64,000 nucleotides of DNA from Clostridium_AQ sp900552125 (GTDB lineage: Bacteria > Bacillota_I > Bacilli_A > Erysipelotrichales > Erysipelotrichaceae): NCBI GenBank assembly GCA_037892765.1, contig JBBKBW010000006.1; one strand, given 5' to 3'. Below the pieces are notes generated by a model. The model did no database searches. It saw only the letters and a program-made list of their open reading frames with translations, and was not told the DNA's origin. Numbering within the stretch: position 1 is the first letter of the stretch; each line of letters starts with the position of its first letter. The translations under genes and the position numbers were made by a program. Of this stretch, positions 52,818 to 61,088 are shown piece after piece.

Positions 52818-53696
52818 ATGCAGATTGCATGGATTGGATGCGGTGTTATGGGAAGCCATATGCTTCAGCATTTACATAATGGAGGAAATACTTTACATAT
52901 ATACAATCGAACATATGAAAAAGCAAAAGCCTTAGAGATAGAAGGTATCTACGCATATGAAACGATTGCAGATTGTGTACGTAATGCTGATGTCATTTTC
53001 ACAATGGTTGGATATCCAAAAGATGTTGAAGAAGTATATTGTAGTGAAGAAGGAATTTTTGCGAATGCAAAGAAAAATACAATTATGATTGATATGACCA
53101 CTTCTTCCCCAACACTAGCAAAAAAATTATATAGACAGGCAAAAGAATTAGGATTTGCCATGCTAGATGCCCCTGTTTCAGGTGGTGATAGTGGAGCTAA
53201 ATCAGCAACTTTATCCATTATGATTGGTGGAGATCAAGACGTATATGAGAAAGTAAAACCATTGTTATCTCTTATGGGAACAAACCTTTGTTACATGGGA
53301 GAAGCTGGTAATGGTCAGCACACAAAAGCTTGTAATCAGATTGCAGTCGCTGGTGCAGTAGCTGCTATGAGTGAAGCTATTTTATATGCACAGAAAGAAA
53401 ACTTAGATGTTCATTCTATGTTAAATGCGATAGCTCATGGTGCAGCAGGAAGCTGGCAAATCAATAATACAGCTCCTCGTTTGCTTGCTAATGATTTTGC
53501 TCCTGGTTTCTTTATTAAACATTTCATTAAAGATATGCATATCGTACAAGAAGAAATGGCACAGAAAGATATTCATTTAGAAATGCTTTCATCTGTATGT
53601 AAAATGTATGAAGAACTAGCTGAACAAGGTGAAGAAAACAATGGAACACAGGCATTGATTCATTACTACAACAATTCTAATAAGAAACTGCCGTAA
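52818..53696 (+). CDS. NAD(P)-dependent beta-hydroxyacid dehydrogenase
   Basis: A 292-residue dehydrogenase of the 3-hydroxyisobutyrate/tartronate-semialdehyde reductase group. The Rossmann motif is IGCGVMGSHML, the substrate-binding loop is DAPVSGGDSGAKSATLSIMIGG, and the catalytic Lys is in GQHTKACNQI. It follows the YlbJ-like gene by 37 bp and has its own GGTGAT site. The exact acid substrate is unknown. Confidence 0.93.
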   Translation: MQIAWIGCGVMGSHMLQHLHNGGNTLHIYNRTYEKAKALEIEGIYAYETIADCVRNADVIFTMVGYPKDVEEVYCSEEGIFANAKKNTIMIDMTTSSPTLAKKLYRQAKELGFAMLDAPVSGGDSGAKSATLSIMIGGDQDVYEKVKPLLSLMGTNLCYMGEAGNGQHTKACNQIAVAGAVAAMSEAILYAQKENLDVHSMLNAIAHGAAGSWQINNTAPRLLANDFAPGFFIKHFIKDMHIVQEEMAQKDIHLEMLSSVCKMYEELAEQGEENNGTQALIHYYNNSNKKLP

Positions 53697-53716
53697 ATTG
53701 ATCAGTTTCTTTTTTT
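53682..53716 (+). terminator. Terminator of the dehydrogenase gene
   Basis: AGAAACTG and CAGTTTCT (about 53683-53710) form a stem followed by TTTTTTT. It overlaps the stop region at 53696. Confidence 0.85.
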
Positions 53717-53751
53717 CTCATTTAAAAGATTCACAACAAACCATTGATATA

Positions 53752-53795
53752 ACAAAACACCTACTCTTTAATTGTGAAAGAAATAGGTGTTTTGT
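53752..53795 (-). terminator. Terminator of the glycyl-radical cluster
   Basis: A perfect 12-bp stem ACAAAACACCTA (53752-53763) and TAGGTGTTTTGT (53784-53795) lies just past the aldolase stop. Confidence 0.85.
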
Positions 53796-53807
53796 GTATA
53801 TGAGTTA

Positions 53808-54488
53808 TTATTCTACATCAAGCATTGTTTTACCTGCTCCACAAAGATCTTCAAAATCTTTTGTGAAAGCATCAACAGCTAGAACTGCAGCATCTACTTT
53901 AATCAATCCTTCGATTACATCTGGGGCAATTGTACTAGCTCCAAGTCCATATTTTGCTAATTCTAGCACCTGCTGAGAGTTTTTAAAGCTAGCCGCAAGC
54001 AATTGTGTAGATAATCCTTCCTGATTTAACATATCATGAATATCTTTCGCAACCTGCACACCATTATAGCCTAAATTATCAATACGATTTACATATGGCG
54101 CAACATAATCAGCTCCAGCTAAGCCTGCTAAATATCCCTGCATCTGATTATAGATAGCAGTACCTGTAATATGCGCACCTTCCTGTTTTAGGATTTTCAT
54201 TGCTTTTAATCCTTCTTTCACAACAGGAATTTTAATATATGTATTTTTGCCTAATACTTCCTGAATTTTATGTGCTTCTTCTACCATGTCTTCAGCTTTT
54301 GCACTAATAACCTGTACATGCAGATCTGCATCAGCTCCAATAAACTCACGAATTTCCTTTAATACTTCAAAAGGATTTCTTCCTGTCTTTTTTAAAATCG
54401 TTGGATTACAAGTAACTCCTTGTACTGGATAGTACTCATAAATTCTTTTAATTTCATTTAAATCAGCGTTGTCAATTAATATTTTCAT
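53808..54488 (-). CDS. fsa: Fructose-6-phosphate aldolase (FSA/transaldolase-like)
   Basis: A 226-residue class I aldolase of the FsaA/FsaB/MipB type, shorter than true transaldolase. Motifs: VTCNPTILKKTGR near residue 27, the Schiff-base Lys in IKIPVVKEG, TGTAIYNQMQGYLAGLAGADYV, and the C-terminal DAAVLAVDAFTKDFEDL. The start at 54488 follows GAGGAGG. In E. coli FsaA and FsaB sit beside glycyl radical enzymes YbiW and PflD, as here. Cleaving the ketose-phosphate made by that enzyme is the likely job. Confidence 0.92.
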   Translation of the reverse strand: MKILIDNADLNEIKRIYEYYPVQGVTCNPTILKKTGRNPFEVLKEIREFIGADADLHVQVISAKAEDMVEEAHKIQEVLGKNTYIKIPVVKEGLKAMKILKQEGAHITGTAIYNQMQGYLAGLAGADYVAPYVNRIDNLGYNGVQVAKDIHDMLNQEGLSTQLLAASFKNSQQVLELAKYGLGASTIAPDVIEGLIKVDAAVLAVDAFTKDFEDLCGAGKTMLDVE

Positions 54489-54503
54489 AATCATTTTCCT
54501 CCT

Positions 54504-55418
54504 CTATTCCTTAATTAAATTTATGACTCCATTCTCTTTCACAAGCTTATAAAAATCTTCCATTTCTTCTTTTGTATATAATTTAGGATTATCTTCAAAA
54601 CAATATTTCATATCTAGATAATCGTATTTTGCTTGTGCAAGGGGATTGTAGTTTAATAATTCATATTGTACTTCTGAATCTATATCTGATAGAAAACGTG
54701 CGATTTGGCTAATATTTTCTTTTGTTGCGGTAATATTCGGAATCAGGGGTGTCCGAATAATAACCTGTCCTTTTTTATGTTTTAAAAGATAGCGCACATT
54801 CTCTTTGATTCGTGTATTATCTACTCCCGTATAAGCCTTATGCTGATCATTATCAAATAATTTTACATCTGCATAAATATGGTCTAGATAAGGGAGAAGT
54901 TTTTGTATCGTTTCTAGTGATGCATATAAAGATGTTTCAATAGTTGTATGAATACCTTCTTTTTTACAAGCCTTAAGTATTTCATACGCAAAATCACTTT
55001 GTAGAAGCGGTTCTCCTCCGGATATCGTTACTCCTCCGCCATATCGGAAAAAAGCTTCATCTTTTCTTATTTCTTTCATGACTTCTTCAAGCGTATAGAC
55101 TTTAGAATCATAGCATATAGCACCAGTTGGACATTCTCTTGTGATTGTCTGCCAATCTTCTTTCGCATTTCTTTGTATACATAGTTTATCATTCTTTAAT
55201 TGTATGCCATTATCTTTCGATAATGCAGCACAGGTATGGCAGTGAATACATTTAGATTCCATATATAATATCTGTGGATGAATAGATAAGCCCTCAGGAT
55301 TTTGACACCATACACAGCGAAGAGGACATCCCTTTAAAAATATAGTAGTACGAATTCCTGCCCCATCATGCATCGCAAAACGTTTGATGTCAAATACATT
55401 TCCGCTATATGTTGTCAT
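54504..55418 (-). CDS. Glycyl-radical enzyme activase (radical SAM)
   Basis: About 304 residues. The radical-SAM cluster motif is GCPLRCVWCQNPEG, and a ferredoxin-like insert with Cys groups follows (CIHCHTC; CPTGAICY). SAM-binding motifs (YGGGVTISGGEPLLQ) are clear. It installs the glycyl radical on the 55405-57750 enzyme. I start at the ATG at 55418, overlapping that gene by 14 bp; a start at 55442 is also possible. No good ribosome site, so translation is coupled. Confidence 0.93.
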   Translation of the reverse strand: MTTYSGNVFDIKRFAMHDGAGIRTTIFLKGCPLRCVWCQNPEGLSIHPQILYMESKCIHCHTCAALSKDNGIQLKNDKLCIQRNAKEDWQTITRECPTGAICYDSKVYTLEEVMKEIRKDEAFFRYGGGVTISGGEPLLQSDFAYEILKACKKEGIHTTIETSLYASLETIQKLLPYLDHIYADVKLFDNDQHKAYTGVDNTRIKENVRYLLKHKKGQVIIRTPLIPNITATKENISQIARFLSDIDSEVQYELLNYNPLAQAKYDYLDMKYCFEDNPKLYTKEEMEDFYKLVKENGVINLIKE

Positions 55419-57750
55419 AACTTGTTCTGGCAATAATTTCATTTTGTAATTCGGTTGCCAGTTCCACGAAATAAGCTGTATATCCTGCCACACGAACAGT
55501 TAATGAATGATATTGTTCCGGTGTTTTTTGTGCCTGAAGTAAATCTTCTTTACGTACTACGTTAAACTGTACATGCGGTATTTTTAAATCTACAAAAGTT
55601 CTTAAGAAATTTGCAAATTTATCAATTCCCTGTTCAGTGCTAAAAAATTCAGGTAAGAATTTCATATTCAATAAACCGCCATTCGTCGTACAGTCACATG
55701 GTATCTTCGATACTGATTTAAAGACCGCTGTAGGACCTTTTAAATCTCTTCCGTACACAGCTGACATACCACCATCCGCAAGCGGTGTCTGTGATAGACG
55801 GCCATCTGCACTAGCACCTACATTTTCTCCCATAGGAACATGAGCACTTACTGTATACATTCCAGTGTGATATAAACCACCACGATAATTTGTAAATCCT
55901 CTTAATTTATCACGGAAGCGTGATGCCCATTTCGCCCCTATTTCATCAATCCAATCTTCATCGTTTCCATATTTTCCTACTTTATGTAATAAACGCTGGC
56001 GTAAAATTTCATCATTTTCAAAATTATTTTCTAATGCATTCATTAATTGTTTCGCATTAACCTGTTTTTCATCAAATACCATTTGTTTTATAGCTGCTAA
56101 GGAATCCGCAAGATTTGCGACCTGAATCATCTGGATACCACTTAAATTATAATGTGCTCCACCTTGTGTAACATCCATTCCCTTTTCCATACAATCATTG
56201 ATTACACTGGATAAGAATGGTGATGGAAGAATATCAATATGTGCTTTTTCTACTTGTTCACAAGCTGGTATCATTTTTGCGATAAAATAATCAATCATCT
56301 GATCAAACGCATGTTCCAGATCTTCATAAGAACGATATGTATCTAAGCCACCTAAATCCGGTCCCAATTGTTTTTTGGTAATTAGACATTTACCGTGATG
56401 AAGTGTCAATTCCAATACTTTGTTGAGATTAAACATTGCCGCATCACTCCAGCCTAGATTATTTCCCTGTGTAGTTAGTTCTACACATCCTACAATAGCA
56501 TAATCCATAGCATCTTTATGAGAAATTCCAAGCTTTTCTAATTCTTCTATAATTGCTTCATCATTAAAGAACTGCGGCATTCCACTACCTAATGAAACAA
56601 CACGAACAGCTTCTTTTAGAAGCTCATTATTTGTATGCTTATGCAAACGAAGTGATAAATTAGGCTGTGGTAACCCAATATCTTTTTGAGCTTTTAAGAA
56701 TAAGAAGCTCAAGTCATTATAGAAATCATTTCCAAATTCATCTTGCCCACCAATCGCAATATTAAATCCGATTGGGAAACCGGCAAAATATTTAGCACTA
56801 TGCTGATTTCTTAAGTATACAATCTGATTAAACTTTAACCATAGACATTCAATGATTTCTAATGCTTTATTTTGATCTATTCGATGTTCCTTTATATCTT
56901 TTTCATAATAAGGATATAGAATTTCATCTAATCTTCCTGGAGAGAAACTTGAAGCGTTGCTTTCCATATGTAAGATTACAAATAACATCCATAATGACTG
57001 TATCGCTTCATGAAACGTTTCTGCTGGCTGCATAGATAGCTTTTTACATATACGTGCTACCTCTTCCATATCTTTTTGATATTCAGGATATTGACTAGCT
57101 TCCTTAAGCAATAAATCATGATATCGCATATAGAATTTAGATACGCCTTCCATTACAATAACAATACTTTCATAAAATGGTTTTTGTTCTAAAGAACAGT
57201 TCTCTAGATGTTTTTTCGCATCTTCTTTAATTCCTGTAGGACCTTTCTGTAGCCATTTTCTCACATCTGGACAAATATGTCCTTGAGCATGATCCTTCTG
57301 GTTGATTTTCACAACTTTCGCTATATCATTGATTTCTTTTCCATATCTGCTACGTAATACATCTTCTAACGATTTCCCTTTCCAATATGGTTTAATCACT
57401 TCTTCAAAAGTTTGGATATCTTCAGGATGTACTTGAAATTTATCCTGAGGACGTGTAGGTAATGTTTCAAATTCATCATCTACCCAAGAAATACCGCTTT
57501 CTGGAAAAACAACTCCATAGCGAACTCCTTTGGTACGATTTCCAACAATTAATTCTTGTGGTTCAATTCCTATTTCTAATTCACACATTGCGTTATATAA
57601 AGAATACGCACGTTTTAAAATAGTAGGATCCTGTTCATGTTCTTTGTATGTTTTTGTGATGATCATCGCTTGTTCAATACTAACATAACGAGGCTGAGAT
57701 AACATTTTATCTTTTAGTATATCAATTCGTTTTGTTTTTTTCAGCTCCAT
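55405..57750 (-). CDS. Glycyl radical enzyme (YbiW/PflD-like)
   Basis: A 781-residue glycyl radical enzyme. The active-site Cys is in YAIVGCVELTTQG; the GCVE pattern marks the dehydratase/lyase branch rather than pyruvate formate-lyase. The glycyl motif VRVAGYTAYFVEL lies about 30 residues before the C-terminus. The neighbours (activase, FSA aldolase, DeoR) match the E. coli ybiW/pflD loci. As I recall, YbiW and PflD open anhydroglucitol- and anhydromannitol-6-phosphate to 1-deoxyfructose-6-phosphate, which FSA then splits. The exact substrate here is inferred from context. Confidence 0.9.
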   Translation of the reverse strand: MELKKTKRIDILKDKMLSQPRYVSIEQAMIITKTYKEHEQDPTILKRAYSLYNAMCELEIGIEPQELIVGNRTKGVRYGVVFPESGISWVDDEFETLPTRPQDKFQVHPEDIQTFEEVIKPYWKGKSLEDVLRSRYGKEINDIAKVVKINQKDHAQGHICPDVRKWLQKGPTGIKEDAKKHLENCSLEQKPFYESIVIVMEGVSKFYMRYHDLLLKEASQYPEYQKDMEEVARICKKLSMQPAETFHEAIQSLWMLFVILHMESNASSFSPGRLDEILYPYYEKDIKEHRIDQNKALEIIECLWLKFNQIVYLRNQHSAKYFAGFPIGFNIAIGGQDEFGNDFYNDLSFLFLKAQKDIGLPQPNLSLRLHKHTNNELLKEAVRVVSLGSGMPQFFNDEAIIEELEKLGISHKDAMDYAIVGCVELTTQGNNLGWSDAAMFNLNKVLELTLHHGKCLITKKQLGPDLGGLDTYRSYEDLEHAFDQMIDYFIAKMIPACEQVEKAHIDILPSPFLSSVINDCMEKGMDVTQGGAHYNLSGIQMIQVANLADSLAAIKQMVFDEKQVNAKQLMNALENNFENDEILRQRLLHKVGKYGNDEDWIDEIGAKWASRFRDKLRGFTNYRGGLYHTGMYTVSAHVPMGENVGASADGRLSQTPLADGGMSAVYGRDLKGPTAVFKSVSKIPCDCTTNGGLLNMKFLPEFFSTEQGIDKFANFLRTFVDLKIPHVQFNVVRKEDLLQAQKTPEQYHSLTVRVAGYTAYFVELATELQNEIIARTSYDNI

Positions 57751-57762
57751 ACAAACTCCTCC

Positions 57763-57801
57763 TTGACACCTTAATTATATCTCTATTTTTCTTGGTGTCA
57801 A
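57763..57801 (-). promoter_or_regulatory. Glycyl-radical cluster promoter and operator dyad
   Basis: TTGACA (57796-57801), a 16-bp spacer and TATAAT (57774-57779) on the minus strand. A perfect 8-bp inverted repeat TTGACACC/GGTGTCAA (57763-57770 and 57794-57801) places one arm on the -35 and the other next to the ribosome site. A dimeric repressor bound to both would enclose the promoter; the DeoR protein next door is the candidate. Confidence 0.78.
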
Positions 57802-57831
57802 TTATTTATTATTACTTTTTATTATTTTTTA

Positions 57832-58602
57832 TTACTTTTGTGAAATTATCACACTTAGCTGCATCTGTTTTAGTAAATCTTTTGACTCTTCATCAATATT
57901 ATTATCTGTAATAACTCCTGTAAATTCATCAATTCCAGCATAACAGAAATTACCGATCTCCATAAATTTATCCGATTCACAGATCATATAGGCATGTTTA
58001 CTGCTATTTAAAATTGCTTTCTTAGTTTCTCCATCATTTGCCATATAGGTATATACGCTATTTTCATGTATATCAACTCCTACCACACCAATAAAAGATA
58101 GATCAAAACGGAACTTTTTGATTTGTTCGATTGCTAGAGCACCTACAAAGCCATCTTTACCATAATCCAGTTCTCCTCCAATAAAGATTAAGGAAATATT
58201 TGAATTTGCAAGAATTGTGACAACCTCAAGCATATTCGTGACAATAGTAGGATGTTTATCACTCTCTATCAGATATTTTGCGACCTGTATGCTAATTGTT
58301 GAAATATCCAAAAAGATGACATCACCATCTTGTATCATAGATACAATTTCTTTTGCAATTGCTTTTTTCTTTTCCATATGCATATCTTTACGTTCGGACG
58401 CGACTTTTCGATGAATATTTTCTCGAACTAGAACTGCACCGCCATAAGCCTTTTTTAATAGTCCCTTACTTTCTAAAGCACTTAAATCTTTTCGTATCAG
58501 ATCTTCACTGACATGAAACCGCTCGCTAAGCTCTTTTACTTTCACTTTTCCTTTTTGATGCAATTCTTCTATTATTAAAGCTTGTCGTTCCTCTACAAAC
58601 AC
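57832..58602 (-). CDS. DeoR-family regulator
   Basis: About 256 residues. The N-terminal HTH is EERQALIIEELHQKGKVKVKELSERF and SEDLIRKDLSALESKGLL. The C-terminal sugar-phosphate-sensing domain (DeoRC) has VIFLDISTISIQVAKYL and FIGGELDYGKDGFVGALA. I start at the GTG at 58602, 7 bp after GGAGG; the ATG at 58608 is only 1-2 bp from that site. It probably represses the glycyl-radical operon, responding to a sugar phosphate. Confidence 0.92.
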   Translation of the reverse strand: MFVEERQALIIEELHQKGKVKVKELSERFHVSEDLIRKDLSALESKGLLKKAYGGAVLVRENIHRKVASERKDMHMEKKKAIAKEIVSMIQDGDVIFLDISTISIQVAKYLIESDKHPTIVTNMLEVVTILANSNISLIFIGGELDYGKDGFVGALAIEQIKKFRFDLSFIGVVGVDIHENSVYTYMANDGETKKAILNSSKHAYMICESDKFMEIGNFCYAGIDEFTGVITDNNIDEESKDLLKQMQLSVIISQK

Positions 58603-58624
58603 AGCCATTCCTCCTTTAGTTTCT

Positions 58625-58641
58625 ACATGTAAAGTATATCA
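58625..58641 (-). promoter_or_regulatory. deoR promoter with extended -10, shared block
   Basis: The minus strand reads TGATATACTTTACATGT. TG-A-TATACT is an extended -10, and no good -35 is visible. The same 17 bp occur in the desulfoferrodoxin promoter at 59164-59180. The palindrome ACATGT lies at the start-site side. Confidence 0.6.
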
Positions 58642-58661
58642 TGAATCCCATATTATCGCAT

Positions 58662-58688
58662 AAAAAAAAGAAGCACGTTCAGTGCTTC
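58662..58688 (-). terminator. Terminator of desulfoferrodoxin
   Basis: GAAGCAC (58670-58676) and GTGCTTC (58682-58688) with a 5-base loop, followed by an 8-base T-run on the minus strand. Confidence 0.9.
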
Positions 58689-58701
58689 CATCATGACAAA
58701 A

Positions 58702-59082
58702 CTAAGCCTCGATTTCAGTTTTCCATAATCCATGAAGATTACAGTATTCGTAAACAGTTACTTTTCCTTTATAACCATTTAATGCAACTACAGCTTCTGG
58801 TTTTTCTTCTGGTTTTAAGTTTACACGATATACAGCATTTCCTGCTTCAACTACGATCATAGTGATGTAGTGTTCTGCAAGCATAGGATGTTCAACAGAA
58901 CCAACTTTAACGTGAACACTTCCATCTACAACTTCCGCAACTGGTACGTGTTTTTCCAAAGCACCATCTGTTGTATTAGCTTCTAATACATTCATTGGTT
59001 TACCGCAGCACATTACAGGGATTCCTTTATCCTCTACCATTTCCACGATGTTGCCGCATACTGAGCATTTTAATAATTTCAT
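58702..59082 (-). CDS. dfx: Desulfoferrodoxin (superoxide reductase)
   Basis: A 126-residue two-iron protein. Centre I (desulforedoxin) uses the Cys in LLKCSVCGN and VMCCGKPM. Centre II has the catalytic ligands in EKHVPV, VEHPMLAEHYI and the C-terminal CNLHGLW. It reduces superoxide to peroxide without making oxygen, which suits anaerobes; Mn catalase can remove the peroxide. The start at 59082 follows AGGAGG; the longer reading would include the leader. Confidence 0.95.
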   Translation of the reverse strand: MKLLKCSVCGNIVEMVEDKGIPVMCCGKPMNVLEANTTDGALEKHVPVAEVVDGSVHVKVGSVEHPMLAEHYITMIVVEAGNAVYRVNLKPEEKPEAVVALNGYKGKVTVYEYCNLHGLWKTEIEA

Positions 59083-59163
59083 GTTTATTTCCTCCTCTAT
59101 ATATGTTATTCTCATAGTAGTTTTCTGCTACTATGGCATAGCTATAACTACCAGCTCCCTGGT

Positions 59164-59180
59164 ACATGTAAAGTATATCA
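59164..59180 (-). promoter_or_regulatory. dfx promoter with extended -10, shared block
   Basis: Same 17-bp block as upstream of deoR (TGATATACTTTACATGT on the minus strand), here about 80 bp before the dfx ATG. The leader between them contains an inverted repeat (TAGTTATAGCTA and TAGTAG/CTACTA motifs) that may fold in the RNA. Confidence 0.6.
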
Positions 59181-59253
59181 CAGTTATATAGTGAATACTA
59201 TGAATTTGCTCAGAAATAAATTAAATTTAAATCTAAAAGAAAGGAACTGCTTT

Positions 59254-60135
59254 ATGAAACTCAATTACCGCAATAATTTATTAACAATCTCAAATTGTGA
59301 ATTTCCTGATACAAATACCATATTTAATAATTTTTCTATTTCTAAAAAGAAACGATATGAATATTACCAAAGAAAAAGAATCAGAATCAATGATAACTAT
59401 ATATCTCAAAATCATTCCCTAACAAATAAGGATATTATATACATACAGCTTATAGATGAAGAAGATCAGATAGAGCCTTGGTTTGAAGATATATCTATTT
59501 TATATGAAGATGAACTCTTCTGTATTGTATCAAAACCTTCCGGAATGTTAGTGCATAGTGATGGCAATGAGACAAAACATACATTATATAATCTTGTAAA
59601 AGCACATTATATCTTGCATGGAAATAATACTTGTGTACGCGCTATTCATCGTTTAGATTACGAAACCAGCGGTGCAGTGATTTTCTGTAAAATACCTTTC
59701 TTTTTACCTATGTTAGATACATTATTAAAAAATAAAGAAATCTATCGTGAATATGATGCACTTGTGCAAGGAAAATGGACTGTAAAATCCATGACTATTA
59801 CCGAGGGAATCGCCAGAGATCGACATGATGCGCGTAAGATGCGAATTTCAAAACAAGGAAAATATGCCAAAACAGATGTAAAATTGAAAAAACAGTACTC
59901 TAATTATTCTTGGGTTCATTGTCAATTATATACAGGCCGCACTCATCAGATACGAGTTCACTTAGCATCTAGACAACACGCAATTCTAAGTGATCCATTA
60001 TATGGTGAAAAAAGCCCTTTAATTTCACGCCTTGCATTACATGCTAGTACGGTTCATATTCCTCATCCGCTTACCAATACCATTTTAGAAGTGCGTTGTC
60101 CCTTTTACCCTGATATGAGAAAATTAATAAAATAA
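59254..60135 (+). CDS. RluA-family pseudouridine synthase
   Basis: About 293 residues. The catalytic Asp is in AIHRLDYETSG, and the fold motifs LYEDELFCIVSKPSGMLVH and YTGRTHQIRVHLA are clear. The N-terminal 80 residues are an S4-like or short unrelated segment, more basic than in E. coli RluD. I start at the ATG at 59254 after AAAGGAACTGC; upstream ATGs lack a ribosome site. The RNA target (rRNA or tRNA) cannot be told. Confidence 0.9.
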   Translation: MKLNYRNNLLTISNCEFPDTNTIFNNFSISKKKRYEYYQRKRIRINDNYISQNHSLTNKDIIYIQLIDEEDQIEPWFEDISILYEDELFCIVSKPSGMLVHSDGNETKHTLYNLVKAHYILHGNNTCVRAIHRLDYETSGAVIFCKIPFFLPMLDTLLKNKEIYREYDALVQGKWTVKSMTITEGIARDRHDARKMRISKQGKYAKTDVKLKKQYSNYSWVHCQLYTGRTHQIRVHLASRQHAILSDPLYGEKSPLISRLALHASTVHIPHPLTNTILEVRCPFYPDMRKLIK

Positions 60136-60152
60136 TTTTTTTCTTAGTTTTT

Positions 60153-60182
60153 TGAAAGGTTTTTGTAGCTTACAGCGTGTTA
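60153..60182 (+). promoter_or_regulatory. Possible ECF-type promoter of the secreted gene
   Basis: TGAAAG (60153-60158), a 17-bp spacer and CGTGTT (60176-60181) resemble ECF promoters of the TGAAAC-CGTC class. It lies in front of the 60204-60548 gene, which is next to an ECF sigma factor gene. Confidence 0.45.
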
Positions 60183-60203
60183 TAAGTGAAGGAGATGATT
60201 TAT

Positions 60204-60548
60204 ATGAAAAAAACAAATCAAATTATTTTGCATAGCGCTTTAGCTGCAGGTATCTTGTTGGGAGGGTTTCAGATATGGAATATTAGCGCACAAGAAGATT
60301 CCATACAACCATCAGAAGATTTAGTCGAAACAACTCAAAATACATCCGCATATGGAAATGGCTTACGAAAAAGAGATGGTTCCTGCTTCAATACATCAGA
60401 AACAATAAGCCAAAACAATTCCAATTGCGATGGAACACAACAAAGAAAGCATGATTGTTCAAATCCATACGTATCCACAAACGAAAACAGAGGTTGTTTA
60501 AGACATAAAGATGGATCTCAAAGAAACAATCCAAATTGTCCAAGATAA
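60204..60548 (+). CDS. Secreted Cys-containing small protein
   Basis: A 114-residue protein with an N-terminal signal peptide (KKTNQIILHSALAAGILLGG, cleavage near WNISAQ). The mature part is polar, rich in Asn, Ser and Gln, with six Cys and degenerate repeats around RKRDGSC, RKHDC and RHKDGS. The start follows GGAGATG. It precedes an ECF sigma/anti-sigma pair and may belong to its regulon. No family was recognised. Confidence 0.65.
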   Translation: MKKTNQIILHSALAAGILLGGFQIWNISAQEDSIQPSEDLVETTQNTSAYGNGLRKRDGSCFNTSETISQNNSNCDGTQQRKHDCSNPYVSTNENRGCLRHKDGSQRNNPNCPR

Positions 60549-60552
60549 AATA

Positions 60553-60582
60553 TTGTCGAAAACAAAATAGAAATAGTATAAT
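60553..60582 (+). promoter_or_regulatory. Promoter of the ECF sigma gene
   Basis: TTGTCG (60553-60558), an 18-bp spacer and TATAAT (60577-60582), then AAGGAG before the ATG at 60606. Confidence 0.65.
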
Positions 60583-60605
60583 ACAGACAGAGATAAGGAG
60601 AACTT

Positions 60606-61088
60606 ATGAAGAGCGAAGAAGAAATGATAGCCGCAATCAACCAATATGGTGATCTTGTACAAAAAATCTGCTGTCTGCATAAAAAACAAAAATCTGATAT
60701 TGATGATATTTTTCAAACTGTATTTTTAAAATATGCCCAAGCTGGCACTTTTCATGATTCTGAACATGAAAAAGCATGGATTATCAGAGTTACAGTGAAT
60801 GCATGCAAGAGCACATATCGAGACTGGTTTTATAAACATGTAGCTTTTAGCGATATTATAGAAACGTATGGCATAACGCAAGAAAATACTTTCTATTTGT
60901 TAGATGCACTTTACAAGTTAAATGCCAATTATCGAAATGTCATCTATCTTTACTATTATGAAGGATATAAAATAAAAGAAATTGCTGATATTCTTCACAA
61001 AAAAGAAAATACGATCCATACATGGTTAAGACGTGCAAAAAAAGAATTAAGGGATTTACTTGGAGGTGATCCTGATGAATTTAGATGA
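60606..61088 (+). CDS. ECF RNA polymerase sigma factor
   Basis: A 160-residue sigma-70-family protein. Region 2 includes DIDDIFQTVFLKYA and EKAWIIRVTVNACKSTYRD. Region 4 includes NANYRNVIYLYYYEGYKIKEIADILHKKENTIHTWLRRAKKEL split over a helix-turn-helix. It overlaps the RsgI-like gene by 14 bp. It probably directs an envelope-related set of genes under control of that partner. Confidence 0.92.
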   Translation: MKSEEEMIAAINQYGDLVQKICCLHKKQKSDIDDIFQTVFLKYAQAGTFHDSEHEKAWIIRVTVNACKSTYRDWFYKHVAFSDIIETYGITQENTFYLLDALYKLNANYRNVIYLYYYEGYKIKEIADILHKKENTIHTWLRRAKKELRDLLGGDPDEFR

